A stretch of DNA of 64,000 nucleotides, from the NCBI GenBank assembly GCA_027532905.1, contig JAPZUA010000001.1, positions 727,950 through 791,949 of the forward strand, read 5' to 3'. Within the stretch, counting starts at the first letter, position 1, and every line of letters starts with the position of its first letter. The position numbers and the translations under genes were made by a program. A model generated the notes under the pieces. The model saw only the letters and a list, made by a program, of their open reading frames with translations. It was not told the origin of the DNA and made no database searches. The DNA comes from Magnetospirillum sp. (GTDB lineage Bacteria > Pseudomonadota > Alphaproteobacteria > CACIAM-22H2). Shown here one piece after another: positions 46,203 to 55,703 of this stretch.

Positions 46203-47257
46203 CGATCGACGGAATTTCGAAAAACTTCGCAGCCGCTTCCGGACACCGCATCCAAGCGCTCGACCGCGTGTCGCTGGCGATCAACGCGGGCGAGCTTGTG
46301 GCCGTGCTCGGCGCTTCGGGCTGCGGCAAGTCGACCTTGCTGCGCATGGTCGCAGGCTTCGAGACGGCCGATGCGGGCACCATCCGGCTGGGCGACAGGC
46401 TCCTCACGGGGCCCGCCACGCATGTGCCGCCCGAGGCGCGCAAGGTCGGCATCGTGTTCCAATCCTACGCGCTGTGGCCGCACATGGATGTGGCGGGCAA
46501 TGTGGGCTATGCGCTTGCCGTGGCGGGGCTCGACAAGGCAACCATCCGCACGCGCGTGGCCGCCGCCCTCGAGAGTGTCGATCTCGCAGGCTTCGAGACG
46601 CGCAAGCCTGCCGAACTTTCCGGCGGCCAGCGCCAGCGCGTGGCGCTCGCGCGCTGCCTGGCGATGGACCCGGCCCTCGTCTTGCTCGACGAACCGCTCG
46701 CCAATCTCGACATCCATCTGCGCGCGAGCATGCTCGAAAGCTTCGCCTCGTTCCACGCCAAGACCGAAGCCACGATGCTCTACGTGACGCACGACCAGGC
46801 CGAGGCGATGGCGCTGGCCGACCGCATCGCCGTGCTCGAAGCGGGCCGCCTGCTGCAATTCGCCGATCCGCGCACGCTCTATCGCGAGCCCGACAACGAA
46901 GCCGTCGCACGCTTCGTCGGTCGCGGAATGGTGGTCGGCGCGCACATGACCGCCAACGAAAATGGGGCGGCACAGGTCGAGATCTTCGGCGCGTCCGTGC
47001 GCGTGCGCGCTTCGGCGGCCTGCGCACCGGGGCCGCGCAAGCTTGTGCTGCGCGCCGAAAATCTCGCACCGGCCGCCGATGGTTTTGGCGTGCGCGTCAC
47101 ACATGCGGCCTATATCGGCGGGGCGTGGGAGATCGCGGCAGTTCCGCTCGCCGAACCCGACACGAACTTGCGCGCAGTACTCGGCGACGGGCCGCGCCCG
47201 CAGCCGGGCGACACGCTCAACCTTGCCCCCAAAGACGGTTGGGTCCTTCCCGGTTAG
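46190..47257 (+). CDS. ABC transporter ATP-binding protein (FbpC/PotA type)
   Basis: A 355-residue ATPase. Walker A is GASGCGKST, the Q-loop VFQSYALWPH, the signature LSGGQRQRVALARCL, Walker [13 protein letters not shown] and the H-loop VTHDQAEA. A C-terminal TOBE-like domain follows (about 240-350). This type serves ferric iron, putrescine, sulfate or 2-aminoethylphosphonate importers. It is convergent with, and overlaps the end of, a matching permease gene and its binding protein, so the three probably form one importer despite lying in two transcription units. Confidence 0.9.
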   Translation: MHALTIDGISKNFAAASGHRIQALDRVSLAINAGELVAVLGASGCGKSTLLRMVAGFETADAGTIRLGDRLLTGPATHVPPEARKVGIVFQSYALWPHMDVAGNVGYALAVAGLDKATIRTRVAAALESVDLAGFETRKPAELSGGQRQRVALARCLAMDPALVLLDEPLANLDIHLRASMLESFASFHAKTEATMLYVTHDQAEAMALADRIAVLEAGRLLQFADPRTLYREPDNEAVARFVGRGMVVGAHMTANENGAAQVEIFGASVRVRASAACAPGPRKLVLRAENLAPAADGFGVRVTHAAYIGGAWEIAAVPLAEPDTNLRAVLGDGPRPQPGDTLNLAPKDGWVLPG

Positions 47258-48948
47258 GCCGTCCAGGGCAAGGTGCCTGGCGGCAGGCGGTGCCGGAGCA
47301 GCGACAGCACGCCCATCAAGGCGACGACGACGCCGATCGCGACGATCGAGACCGCTGCCGCGAGCGGCGAATCCCCGCCTTCCTGCAGTGAAAACACGAT
47401 TACGCCCAGCGTCTGCGAGCCCGACGACCACAGCAACGCCGAAACGGTGAGCTCGTTGAGGGCCGTCAAGAAAACGAGAATGGCCCCAGCACCTGCCGCC
47501 GGTGCCGCCAAGGGCAACGCCACCGTGCGCAGGCGATACGCAAAACCGGCACCGGCGGCAGCGGCCGCATCGTCGAGTGCGGGATCGATCTGCGCAAAAC
47601 TCGCTGCGATGGGGCGCAAGGCCAGCACCAGAAAGCGCGCGACATAGGCGATCGCGATGATCCACAGCGTGCCGTAGATCGACACGTTCAGCAGCGGCAG
47701 CGGGCGGATGAAGGTGAGGATGCAGGCGATCGCGAGCACGATGCCCGGCAGCGCATAGGGCAGCTCAGCCACCGCACCGACGGCGCGCACAAGCGCATTC
47801 GGCCGCCAAGCCGCGAGATAGCCGAGCGGCAAGGCCACACCGACGCAGACGACGGCCGCGATCGCCGACAGCAAAAACGAATTGCCGAACGCCGCCGCGA
47901 CGACAGGCTGGCGCAGCACTTCGCCGAAGGCGGCGAAGCTTGCCGTGTCCGGCCCCAACGGCACCCCGATCGCCGGCACAAGCGCGCTTGCCAGCAAGGC
48001 GACAAACGGCACGACCGAAATCAAGATCAACAACCCCCACACGCCCGCCTCGACGAGCCCGCGCGCACGGCCCAGCGCCACAATTCCGGGTCGTTGGCTT
48101 GCGCCCAGAATGCGCGCATCGAACCGGCGTGCGGCTTGGCCCTGCAGCCACAAGACGGCAAGCGCAAACACGCCGATGATCGCCGACAGCACGGCCGCTT
48201 GGGCGAGCACGGACGTGCCGAACCCGGCCAAGCGTTGGTAGATCAGCGTGACAAGCGTGTTGTAGCCGACCGGAATGCCGAGCAAAGCGGGCGTGCCGAA
48301 ATTGCCGACCGACGACACGAACGCCAGCAGCGTGCCTGCGAGCAACGCCGGGGCCAGCATCGGTGCCACGATCGTGGCAAGGGTGCGCATGTGCGATGCC
48401 CCGCACGCGCGTGCAGCCTCGATCGCCTCGCGCGGCAGTGCAAGCAAGCCCGCGCGCACGGCCAGAAACACGAGCGGTGCGTGCTCGAGCCCGAGCAGCC
48501 ACGAAATGCCGCCGCGCCCCAGCATCGGGTTGGCCGAGCCCGGCGGCGGGGCAAGGCCGAAAGCGCCCAACAACGCGCTTTGCGGGCCCGCCATGTTCAG
48601 CCAGGCCAAGGCCGCGATCTGCGAAGGAACAACCAGCGGCAGCACGAACAAAAAGATCAAGGCATGCTTGGCGCGGATGTCGGTCAGCACCACGAGCAGG
48701 GCAAAGCCTGCGCCGAGGACGAGCGAAACGAAGGTGCCGAGCAGCGACGTTTCGAGCGTGCGCCACGCCGCATTCCAGGTCGAGGGTGCCGACAGGATGC
48801 GCGTGGCGATCGCAAGGTCGAAGCCGCCGCCGCGCGGGGCGACGGCTTCGTAGCCCAAGCGCAGCAGCGGCCACAAGGCCAGCAGCCCGACCAAGGCTGC
48901 AAGGCCGAAGAGCCAGAAACGTTCGACCGCCGTCTGTGCGCGCGACAT
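47254..48948 (-). CDS. ABC transporter permease, fused double-domain (FbpB type)
   Basis: A 564-residue permease made of two tandem BPD-type membrane domains, about 12 spans in all. EAA-like loops are visible in each half (EAIEAARACGASHMRTLATI and DDAAAAAGAGFAYRLRTVAL). This fused form is typical of Fe(3+) (FbpB/SfuB) and related 2-aminoethylphosphonate importers. The 3-prime end overlaps the convergent ATPase gene by 4 bp. The binding-protein gene lies 21 bp upstream on the same strand. Confidence 0.92.
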   Translation of the reverse strand: MSRAQTAVERFWLFGLAALVGLLALWPLLRLGYEAVAPRGGGFDLAIATRILSAPSTWNAAWRTLETSLLGTFVSLVLGAGFALLVVLTDIRAKHALIFLFVLPLVVPSQIAALAWLNMAGPQSALLGAFGLAPPPGSANPMLGRGGISWLLGLEHAPLVFLAVRAGLLALPREAIEAARACGASHMRTLATIVAPMLAPALLAGTLLAFVSSVGNFGTPALLGIPVGYNTLVTLIYQRLAGFGTSVLAQAAVLSAIIGVFALAVLWLQGQAARRFDARILGASQRPGIVALGRARGLVEAGVWGLLILISVVPFVALLASALVPAIGVPLGPDTASFAAFGEVLRQPVVAAAFGNSFLLSAIAAVVCVGVALPLGYLAAWRPNALVRAVGAVAELPYALPGIVLAIACILTFIRPLPLLNVSIYGTLWIIAIAYVARFLVLALRPIAASFAQIDPALDDAAAAAGAGFAYRLRTVALPLAAPAAGAGAILVFLTALNELTVSALLWSSGSQTLGVIVFSLQEGGDSPLAAAVSIVAIGVVVALMGVLSLLRHRLPPGTLPWTA

Positions 48949-48969
48949 CGCCGGCGGTCGCCGTCCGGC

Positions 48970-49962
48970 TTAGCGGCCGAACAGGTCGGCGAAGCGTTCC
49001 TTGTTGCGCTCGTCGTCGCGCAGGATGGCCGCGATGTCGCTCTTCATCATCGGCACGCGTGCCAAATCCGGGAAGCCCGGCGGCGGTGTGACGTCGCCGC
49101 GCGCGGGCAGCATGCCTTGGCTTGCGGCAAGGCCCTGGCCGTCGGCGCTGAGCAGGAAATCGACGAAGGCGCGCGCGGCATTCTGATTGCGCGCGGTGCG
49201 CAGGATCGCGACCGGCTCGGTCACGAAGGTCACACCCTCCTTCGGGAACACGAACTCGATCGGCGAACCGCGTTCGCGCGCACGGATCGCCATGAAATCG
49301 ACGATCACGCCGTAGAGTTTCTGGCCGCCCGCAACCGCTTCGAGCACGGCCGGGTTGCCGCGCGCGGCCTGCGCCCCGTTGCGCTGCAGCGCTTCGAAAT
49401 AGCTCCAACCCAGACCCGGCGTGGCGACGACCGACCCCATATGGATGGCGGCCGCCCCTGAGAACAGCGGCGACGGCATCAGCACTTGGCCGCGCGCTTC
49501 GGGCTTGGCGAGGTCGGCCCAGCTTTCGGGCTTCATCGGCGCGGCACGGTTGTAGACGATGCCCGTCGTGATGAGCTTGGTCGCGAAATAGGTCTTCTCG
49601 GCGTCGTGGCTGCCTGCGGGCAGACCGTCGGTCTTGGCGCCCGGATACGCCAACAGACGATTTTCGCGCTTGAGGGCTTCCATCGTCATCGCGTCGGCGA
49701 TCAGCAGCACGTCGGGCTGCGGCTGGCCGGCCACGAACTCGGCCTGCAGGCGGTTCATAAGCTGCGTGGTGCCGTCGCGCACGAACGTGACTTCCACTTG
49801 CGGATGGACACGGCGGAACGCGTCGATCGTGGCCTGGGCATCGGCCTGGGGCTGCGAGGTGTAGAGCGTCAGGCGCCCGCTTGGGCTTTGCGCTTGGGCG
49901 GCGGCAAACGGAACGGCGACGGCGGCGGCAAGGCCGACAAGGCCGGCGAAAATCGGGTGCAT
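48970..49962 (-). CDS. ABC transporter periplasmic substrate-binding protein (FbpA-like)
   Basis: A 330-residue binding protein with a signal peptide (GLVGLAAAVAVPFAAAQAQS). It has the type II periplasmic fold typical of the iron/AEP group: LTLYTSQPQADAQATIDAFR, VTFVRDGTTQLMNRLQAE, PDVLLIADAMTMEALKREN. The paired tyrosines that bind Fe(3+) in classical FbpA are not obvious at the usual place, so a phosphonate or other ligand is possible. It is the first gene of a two-gene unit with the fused permease. Confidence 0.88.
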   Translation of the reverse strand: MHPIFAGLVGLAAAVAVPFAAAQAQSPSGRLTLYTSQPQADAQATIDAFRRVHPQVEVTFVRDGTTQLMNRLQAEFVAGQPQPDVLLIADAMTMEALKRENRLLAYPGAKTDGLPAGSHDAEKTYFATKLITTGIVYNRAAPMKPESWADLAKPEARGQVLMPSPLFSGAAAIHMGSVVATPGLGWSYFEALQRNGAQAARGNPAVLEAVAGGQKLYGVIVDFMAIRARERGSPIEFVFPKEGVTFVTEPVAILRTARNQNAARAFVDFLLSADGQGLAASQGMLPARGDVTPPPGFPDLARVPMMKSDIAAILRDDERNKERFADLFGR

Positions 49963-50070
49963 AAGGGGTGTCTCCTGGCGAAATCGGATGAAAGACGCGG
50001 CATCCAGCTACACGGGCTGCGTTACAGCTTGATGAAGCCGCTCCTCAAAACTTGGGAATTACGAATGCAC

Positions 50071-50886
50071 TCAGGCATTTGCACGCGCAAGCACGCGTGC
50101 ACGCGTGGCGATGGCGCGGGCCGCGAACGCGGCCAAGCCGCGATGCAGCCAGCCTTGCGGCGACAGCCCCACCGCTTTGAGCGCCATGCCGACTCCGCGC
50201 TCGACATGCGCGCGTCGATAGACCGAATAGGCGCGGCGCGCATAGGCCCTGGCGCTCGTCTTGCGGTCGTATTTGGCGGGCCATTGGTTGGCCGCGTAGT
50301 AGGCATAGGCGAGTTCGTCGTCTTCCGATTCCGCAATGCGACCGAGCCCTGTCCATACCCGGCCCCAGCGGCCGAGATTCTCGGTGCTCTGGTAGCGGCG
50401 CATGTGCGTGTAGAAGAGCTTGTAGTGGCGCAACTCGTCGGCCGCGATGCGGCGGCAGATCTGCTCGAAGACCGGCTCGTGCGAAATGTCGGCTAGCGCC
50501 GAATAGTAGGAGCTCGTCCCCGTCTCGACGATGCAGCGCGCGATCAGTTCGCCCGTGCGGCTGCCGCGCACCGAGGTTGCGGCATCGAGCGGCAGCTTGT
50601 AGCCGTCGGTAAAGCGCTTGAAGGCTGCGGCAAAATCCCACGCCGGATCGGCCATCTGCGCCCAGCGCGCCAAAGCGGCCCCGTGCTGCACTTCCTCGCG
50701 CGCCCACATGTCGATTTCGGGACGGATGTCCGGGTCGTCCGCGAACACGTTGTTCAAATAGACCGCGTAGTCGGCCCCGTTGTGTTCGACCAAAGCTGCC
50801 GCCTTGGCGACGCGCAACAGGTCGGGGTCGACTTGGTCGCGACGAAAAGCGGTCCAATCGATGTCGTCGAGCGTCCAGTGGGCCAT
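50071..50886 (-). CDS. Ferritin-like domain protein
   Basis: A 271-residue soluble protein with a diiron-type four-helix pattern. VFADDPDIRPEIDMWAREEV-QHG supplies an E-x2-H-like motif (EEVQHG). A later DELRHYKLF supplies the second (ADELRHYK). This resembles rubrerythrin or acyl-ACP-desaturase-like ferritin domains of unknown substrate. I chose the ATG at 50886 (MAHWTLDDID). The C-terminal 80 residues are basic and helical. The gene stands alone between the transporter and AlaX genes. Confidence 0.75.
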   Translation of the reverse strand: MAHWTLDDIDWTAFRRDQVDPDLLRVAKAAALVEHNGADYAVYLNNVFADDPDIRPEIDMWAREEVQHGAALARWAQMADPAWDFAAAFKRFTDGYKLPLDAATSVRGSRTGELIARCIVETGTSSYYSALADISHEPVFEQICRRIAADELRHYKLFYTHMRRYQSTENLGRWGRVWTGLGRIAESEDDELAYAYYAANQWPAKYDRKTSARAYARRAYSVYRRAHVERGVGMALKAVGLSPQGWLHRGLAAFAARAIATRARVLARANA

Positions 50887-50972
50887 GATCGGCAATACGC
50901 GTCCGCAAGGGGGCTGAAACAAATCGGGCGGTAACCCCTTATATGCGGAATAGGCGTCGCTATTTCAAGGAC

Positions 50973-51674
50973 CTATACCAAAGCAAGAACGACCCGGCGA
51001 TTGCGCTTGCCCTTGCTTTCGATCTTTTCGACGACAACCGCGCCGATTTCGCCGGTGCGCGCCACATGCGTGCCGCCGCAAGGCTGCAAATCCACGCCCG
51101 CAATGTCGAGCAAGCGCACCCGGCCGGCCCCACGCGGCGGCTGCACCGACATGGTGCGCACGAGCTCGGGCCGCGCATCCAATTCGCTTTCTTCGACCCA
51201 GCGCGGGGCCACGGGCGCGTCCTGGGCGATCAGTCGGTTGAGGCCGGCTTCGATCGCCGCCTTGTCGAACACGACCTCGCCGGGGTCGAAATCGAGGCGC
51301 GAACGGTCGGCGCCGATCTGACCGCCGGTGACGCCTGCCGGCACCACCGCGCACAGCAAATGCAGGGCCGTATGCATGCGCATATGGCGATGGCGACGCG
51401 CCCAGTCGATTTCCAGCGTCACCGGTTCGCCCGCCGCAGGCAGCGCCTGGCCTTCAGCCGCAATATGCAGAATGCCCCCTTCGCCTTTGCGCGTATCGGC
51501 AATCGCAAGGCGCGTACCGTCGGCGCGCACCAGCGTGCCGGTGTCGCCGGGCTGGCCACCGCCCATCGGATAGAAGATCGTGCGGTCGAGCACGATGCCG
51601 GCAGGGGTGGCCGCAATCACCTGTGCGGTGGCGGTCTTCAAATAGGCGTCTTCGCGAAAAAGTTCCTCGGTCAC
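50973..51674 (-). CDS. Alanyl-tRNA editing protein (AlaX type)
   Basis: A free-standing editing domain that hydrolyses Ser-tRNA(Ala) or Gly-tRNA(Ala). The 233 residues have the zinc ligands in HTALHLL (HxxxH) and PCGGTH (CxxxH), with the family motif DRTIFYPMGGGQPGDTG near the N-terminus. The start is GTG at 51674, with a good Shine-Dalgarno (AGAGGA) upstream; there is no suitable ATG. It is divergent from the following unknown gene across 69 bp. Specificity (Ser or Ala-type) is not resolved. Confidence 0.92.
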   Translation of the reverse strand: MTEELFREDAYLKTATAQVIAATPAGIVLDRTIFYPMGGGQPGDTGTLVRADGTRLAIADTRKGEGGILHIAAEGQALPAAGEPVTLEIDWARRHRHMRMHTALHLLCAVVPAGVTGGQIGADRSRLDFDPGEVVFDKAAIEAGLNRLIAQDAPVAPRWVEESELDARPELVRTMSVQPPRGAGRVRLLDIAGVDLQPCGGTHVARTGEIGAVVVEKIESKGKRNRRVVLALV

Positions 51675-51743
51675 GGGGGCAATCCTCTTGGAATTTGCGA
51701 TAAACACTTGACGGGGGGCGCCAAAAAGCGAGAGTCCGCCGCC

Positions 51744-52292
51744 ATGGCGCGCACTGTCAACCTCGAAGCCGAAATCGAACGTTTCCTCGACGCGCTCGAC
51801 GAAAAATCGTCGACATTGCGCGAAGTGGTCGCCGCCACCAAATCGGAGGTCGCGCGCTCGAGTTTCGCCAACTACAAAAAATTCTCCGACGTGTGCGGCG
51901 ATTTCGACAGTTTCTGCATTCTGATCGAGTATCGGCTGAAGCGCCTGCCGCAGGGGCCGGCGCGTGCGCAGCTCGGCGCGCGCTTCCAGGCCGCGCGCGT
52001 GGCGCACATGTCGCGCCAACTCAAGACGTCGATCGAACTCATGGGGCTCGTGGCGAGTGTGCGCGAATTGCCGCTCGGCGCCAAGGACGTGTTCTTGCGC
52101 GAACTGCGCTCGATCTACGCGCTAAAAAACGCGCTGTCCGAACCGCCCTTTGCCGACGGCGTGGCCCCCGAAACAGCGCACGACATCGACCTTGCCGAGA
52201 AGATCCTGCGCGAAATCATCGAACGGGCGCCGACGATGCTCGAATTGTCGCTCGGCATCGAAAGCGGCGAAGCGACGGCGGCCGAAGCCTGA
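51744..52292 (+). CDS. Hypothetical helical protein
   Basis: A 182-residue protein I cannot assign. It is predicted soluble and mostly alpha-helical with alternating charge (RTVNLEAEIERFLDALDEKS, VARSSFANYKKFSDVCGDFD, LPLGAKDVFLRELRSIYALK). There is no signal peptide, membrane span or cofactor motif. It lies 53 bp upstream of the pseudokinase gene on the same strand, so it may share its transcript. Confidence 0.7.
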   Translation: MARTVNLEAEIERFLDALDEKSSTLREVVAATKSEVARSSFANYKKFSDVCGDFDSFCILIEYRLKRLPQGPARAQLGARFQAARVAHMSRQLKTSIELMGLVASVRELPLGAKDVFLRELRSIYALKNALSEPPFADGVAPETAHDIDLAEKILREIIERAPTMLELSLGIESGEATAAEA

Positions 52293-52345
52293 CCCTCCGC
52301 GTTCTTCTGTCGCAAAAACCCGAATTGCGGTAAGGTTAAGTTTAT

Positions 52346-54379
52346 ATGGCAGACGGCGGCGAAAACACCGAACAACGCCCAGCCCTGGTTTCGGGGCGGG
52401 ACGTTGCCCTGGGCGATCGTTTCAAAATACGGTCGTCGCAGACCGTTATGGACATGGCGTCGCCTGCGGCCGAAGCCTTCGTTGCGACCGATGCCTCAGC
52501 GCCGGACTCGGGCTGCGTTGCTCTGGTTGCGCGCCCCGAACAATTGCCGCGCATTTCCGGCTGCCTGCAGATCAAAGGGCTCGACCAGATCGGCGTAGCA
52601 CGGCTGTACGACCACGGTGCGGTCGATTGGCCCGACGGCACGCGGCGCTACGCGATGGTCTACGAAGCCCCTGCGGGCCCGCCGCTTCTGCGGCGCGACG
52701 CGACGATCCAGCCAATCGACGCCACCACGCTGATCCGCAGCTTCATCCGCCCCGTCGTGCAGGCTTTGTCGGAGTTCGCGCGCCGCGGCGTGAGCCATCG
52801 CGCGATCCGGCCCGACAATGTGTTCTGGTACGATTTCGGCAAATCGAAGCTGATGCTGGGGCCGTGCACGGTGGGCCCTGCGGGCTCGCGCCAGCCCGCC
52901 CAGTTCGAAGCGATCGAAATGGCGATCTGCAATCCCTACGGCCGCGGCCCCGGCCATTCCAGCGACGACATGTTCTCGCTGGGTGCGACCGTTCTGGCGC
53001 TTGCGATGGGCCGCTGGCCGATGGCCGAGAGCGACGATGCGGCCGTGATCCAAAAGCGCCTGTCGGTCGGCAATTGGGAAGCGCTTGCAGGCAAATTCAA
53101 CGCGCCGCCAGAACTGTTCGATTTCCTGCGCGGCACGCTGGCCGACGATCCGGCCGAGCGCTGGGCGCTGCCGACGATTGCCAAATGGACCGACGGCGGC
53201 AGGCCGGCACTTCCGCGCTTCACCGAAATCGCCAAAGCGCGCGAGCCCTTCCTGTTCGAAGCGCGCCTCTTTCGCACAGCGCGCGAGATAGCGCTCGCCC
53301 TTGCCGCAAACCCGGCGCAAGCGGCGGGTGCCGTGCGCTCGGGCGTGCTTGCCGACTGGGCGCGCCGCTCGCTGCCCGACGATGGGGCCGCCCGGCGCGT
53401 TGCCGCCATTTCCGGGCCCGACAATCCGGCCGCGCGCGACGGCGATCCGGCCCTTGTCGGCCGCGCCTGCATCGCCCTCGACCCGACCGGGCCCATCCAC
53501 ATCTCCGGCACCTCGGCGCGACCCGACGGGCTGGGGCCAGCCTTGGCGCATGCCTTTCTTTCGCGCCGCGATTCGCTGCCGGCATTCGATGCGCTGATGC
53601 GCGCAGGTTTGCATCTCGAATGGCTCACCGCGCAAGAAACGATGCAGCGCGATCCAAATGCGCGGCCGCGGCGCAAACACGCCTCGCACGAGCGCCTGTC
53701 GCGCTGGGCAATGGATGCGGCACCCGGCGGCGGGCTCGAGCGCTGCCTCTACGAAATCGATTCCAACTTGCCGTGCCTGTCGCAAGCCTGCATCGACCAA
53801 TGGGTCGACGCCCCGGGCGAGATTCTGCCCGCGATCGACGCCTCGATCGCCGACGGGGCGAACAAAGGCTTCGACCGCCACATCGCGGCCTTCCTGTCGG
53901 CGCGTGGTGCCGCCGACGAGAAGGCGCTGCGCGGCCTCATGGGCGGGACTGCCAGCGAAGAAGAGCGCCTGGCGGCCCTACGGCTGCTCTCAAATCTGCA
54001 GGAAAACTACATGATCGGCGGCCTGCCCAATCTGGCGGCCCAGTGTGCGGCCTTGGTGCGCCCGACAGTCGAGCAGTTCCAGCGCATTTCGACCAAGCAG
54101 ATGATCGCGCAGAAGAGCGAAGCATCGGTCGCGCAGGGCGATCTCAAATCGCTGCTCGGCATCGTCGACGACCGGCTGGCACTCGAAGCCGACGGGCGCG
54201 GCTTCACGGCGGCAAAAACCGAATACGCATCTGCGACCGAGCGGCTCAGCAAGTCGGACCTCATCATGCTCGACCGCGTGCGCCAAGCGCTGCATCGCGG
54301 GCGCGAAACGGCCGTGCTGGCTTCGGGCGCTTTGTCGCTCGCGACGTTCTTCGCAGTGCTGGCGCTGCACCTGCCATGA
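52346..54379 (+). CDS. Membrane-anchored protein kinase-like (pseudokinase) protein
   Basis: A 677-residue protein. Residues about 60-290 follow the eukaryotic-type Ser/Thr kinase fold: [13 protein letters not shown] (hinge), SHRAIRPDN at 150-158 in place of HRDxKPxN, and [20 protein letters not shown] matching the F-helix region. The catalytic Asp is replaced by Ala153 and the DFG position reads LGP (171-173), so phosphotransfer is unlikely. About 360 helical residues follow, and a C-terminal membrane anchor (about 652-674) ends the protein. The stop overlaps the next membrane protein gene (ATGA). A role as scaffold or sensor with that partner is inference. Confidence 0.75.
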   Translation: MADGGENTEQRPALVSGRDVALGDRFKIRSSQTVMDMASPAAEAFVATDASAPDSGCVALVARPEQLPRISGCLQIKGLDQIGVARLYDHGAVDWPDGTRRYAMVYEAPAGPPLLRRDATIQPIDATTLIRSFIRPVVQALSEFARRGVSHRAIRPDNVFWYDFGKSKLMLGPCTVGPAGSRQPAQFEAIEMAICNPYGRGPGHSSDDMFSLGATVLALAMGRWPMAESDDAAVIQKRLSVGNWEALAGKFNAPPELFDFLRGTLADDPAERWALPTIAKWTDGGRPALPRFTEIAKAREPFLFEARLFRTAREIALALAANPAQAAGAVRSGVLADWARRSLPDDGAARRVAAISGPDNPAARDGDPALVGRACIALDPTGPIHISGTSARPDGLGPALAHAFLSRRDSLPAFDALMRAGLHLEWLTAQETMQRDPNARPRRKHASHERLSRWAMDAAPGGGLERCLYEIDSNLPCLSQACIDQWVDAPGEILPAIDASIADGANKGFDRHIAAFLSARGAADEKALRGLMGGTASEEERLAALRLLSNLQENYMIGGLPNLAAQCAALVRPTVEQFQRISTKQMIAQKSEASVAQGDLKSLLGIVDDRLALEADGRGFTAAKTEYASATERLSKSDLIMLDRVRQALHRGRETAVLASGALSLATFFAVLALHLP

Positions 54380-54894
54380 GCAAGCGCACGGGCTCGGCAA
54401 CCGAAAACGCGATGGAGCGCGCACGCCAGCGCTCGACCGGCTGGGCGCGACGCATGGCGCCGGCCGCATGGCTGCTGGCGGGCGTGTTGCTGGTGGGCCT
54501 GCTGGTCGCTTGGCCGATGATCGCGTTCTACTTCGCGGTTGCGTGCCTGCCCACGCTGGCGATCGGCCTCATCGACGACGATCCCGACCGCCGCGGCATG
54601 GTGTGCGTCGGCACGCTCAATATGGCGGGGGCGCTGCCCTTCGTGCTGCTGTCGATCACGGGCCAGTTCAAGGCAAACCCACTGCTGTTCGCACCCGCCT
54701 ATCTCTTTCCGTTCATGGGGGCTGCAATCGGGTACGGTCTCTATTATTTCATTCCGCTCATCACACGCCGGATCGCCAAGGCCGAAGAAGACCGCGAGAA
54801 GATGGCGCTCGGCGAACGCCAGCAGACGCTGGTCGACGAGTGGGGCGCCAACGTCGCCACCGTCAAGCTCGATTTCAGCCGCAGCGACGGCTAA
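54376..54894 (+). CDS. Hypothetical membrane protein, partner of the pseudokinase
   Basis: A 172-residue protein with a basic N-terminus, three or four membrane spans (about 27-62 possibly two, 78-97 and 105-131) and a charged C-terminal tail ([20 protein letters not shown]). No family recognised. The ATG overlaps the pseudokinase stop, so the two proteins are probably made in similar amounts and may form a complex in the inner membrane. Confidence 0.72.
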   Translation: MSKRTGSATENAMERARQRSTGWARRMAPAAWLLAGVLLVGLLVAWPMIAFYFAVACLPTLAIGLIDDDPDRRGMVCVGTLNMAGALPFVLLSITGQFKANPLLFAPAYLFPFMGAAIGYGLYYFIPLITRRIAKAEEDREKMALGERQQTLVDEWGANVATVKLDFSRSDG

Positions 54895-54935
54895 TCTCGG
54901 CGCACACCAAAAAAACACGATACGGGAGAACACGC

Positions 54936-55700
54936 ATGCCTTCGTCCAACACTGCTGCCGCCGCCAAAGTCGCCGTCGTTACCGGTGCCGGATCCGGCGT
55001 GGGGCGCGCCGTTGCCTTAGCCTTGAGTGCGGCTGGCTACAAAGTGGTGCTCGCGGGCCGCCGCGCCGATGCGTTGGCCGAAACCAAGGCCTTGGCCAAA
55101 GGCACTTGCCTCGCAATCCCGACCGACGTCGCCGACGATAAAGCCGTCGACGCGCTGTTCGCCAAGACGGTCGCTGAATTCGGGCGCGTCGATCTCTTGT
55201 TCAACAATGCGGGCACCAACCTGCCCGCTACGTCGATCGAAGAAATCGAGCCTGCGCGCTGGCGCAGCATCGTCGATGTCAATCTCAACGGCATGTTCTA
55301 CTGCACGCGTGCGGCCTTCCTCGCCATGAAGGCGCAGACCCCGCAAGGCGGGCGCATCATCAACAACGGCTCGATCTCGGCGCATGCGCCGCGCCCCGGC
55401 TCGGGCGTCTATACGGCGACCAAACACGCGATCACGGGCCTCACGAAGAGCACCTCGCTCGACGGGCGGCGCTACGACATCGCGTGCGGCCAGGTCGATA
55501 TCGGCAATGCCGCGACCGACATGACGGCGCGCATGGCCAAAGGCGTTCCGCAGGCCAACGGCACGATGGCGGTCGAACCGACGATGGACGTGGCGCATGT
55601 CGCGAGCACGGTCGTGCATATGGCGTCTCTGCCGCTCGACGCCAACGTGCAGTTCGTGACCGTGATGGCGAGCAAAATGCCGTTCATCGGCCGCGGCTGA
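54936..55700 (+). CDS. Short-chain dehydrogenase/reductase
   Basis: A 254-residue classical SDR: cofactor motif [21 protein letters not shown] in LLFNNAGTN, catalytic Ser and YxxxK in [21 protein letters not shown]. The Arg-containing AGRR after beta-2 suggests NADP(H). The C-terminal region departs from common sub-groups and the substrate is unknown. ATG at 54936 with GGGAG upstream. It may be read together with the two genes before it, but a 41-bp gap leaves that open. Confidence 0.9.
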   Translation: MPSSNTAAAAKVAVVTGAGSGVGRAVALALSAAGYKVVLAGRRADALAETKALAKGTCLAIPTDVADDKAVDALFAKTVAEFGRVDLLFNNAGTNLPATSIEEIEPARWRSIVDVNLNGMFYCTRAAFLAMKAQTPQGGRIINNGSISAHAPRPGSGVYTATKHAITGLTKSTSLDGRRYDIACGQVDIGNAATDMTARMAKGVPQANGTMAVEPTMDVAHVASTVVHMASLPLDANVQFVTVMASKMPFIGRG

Positions 55701-55703
55701 AGC

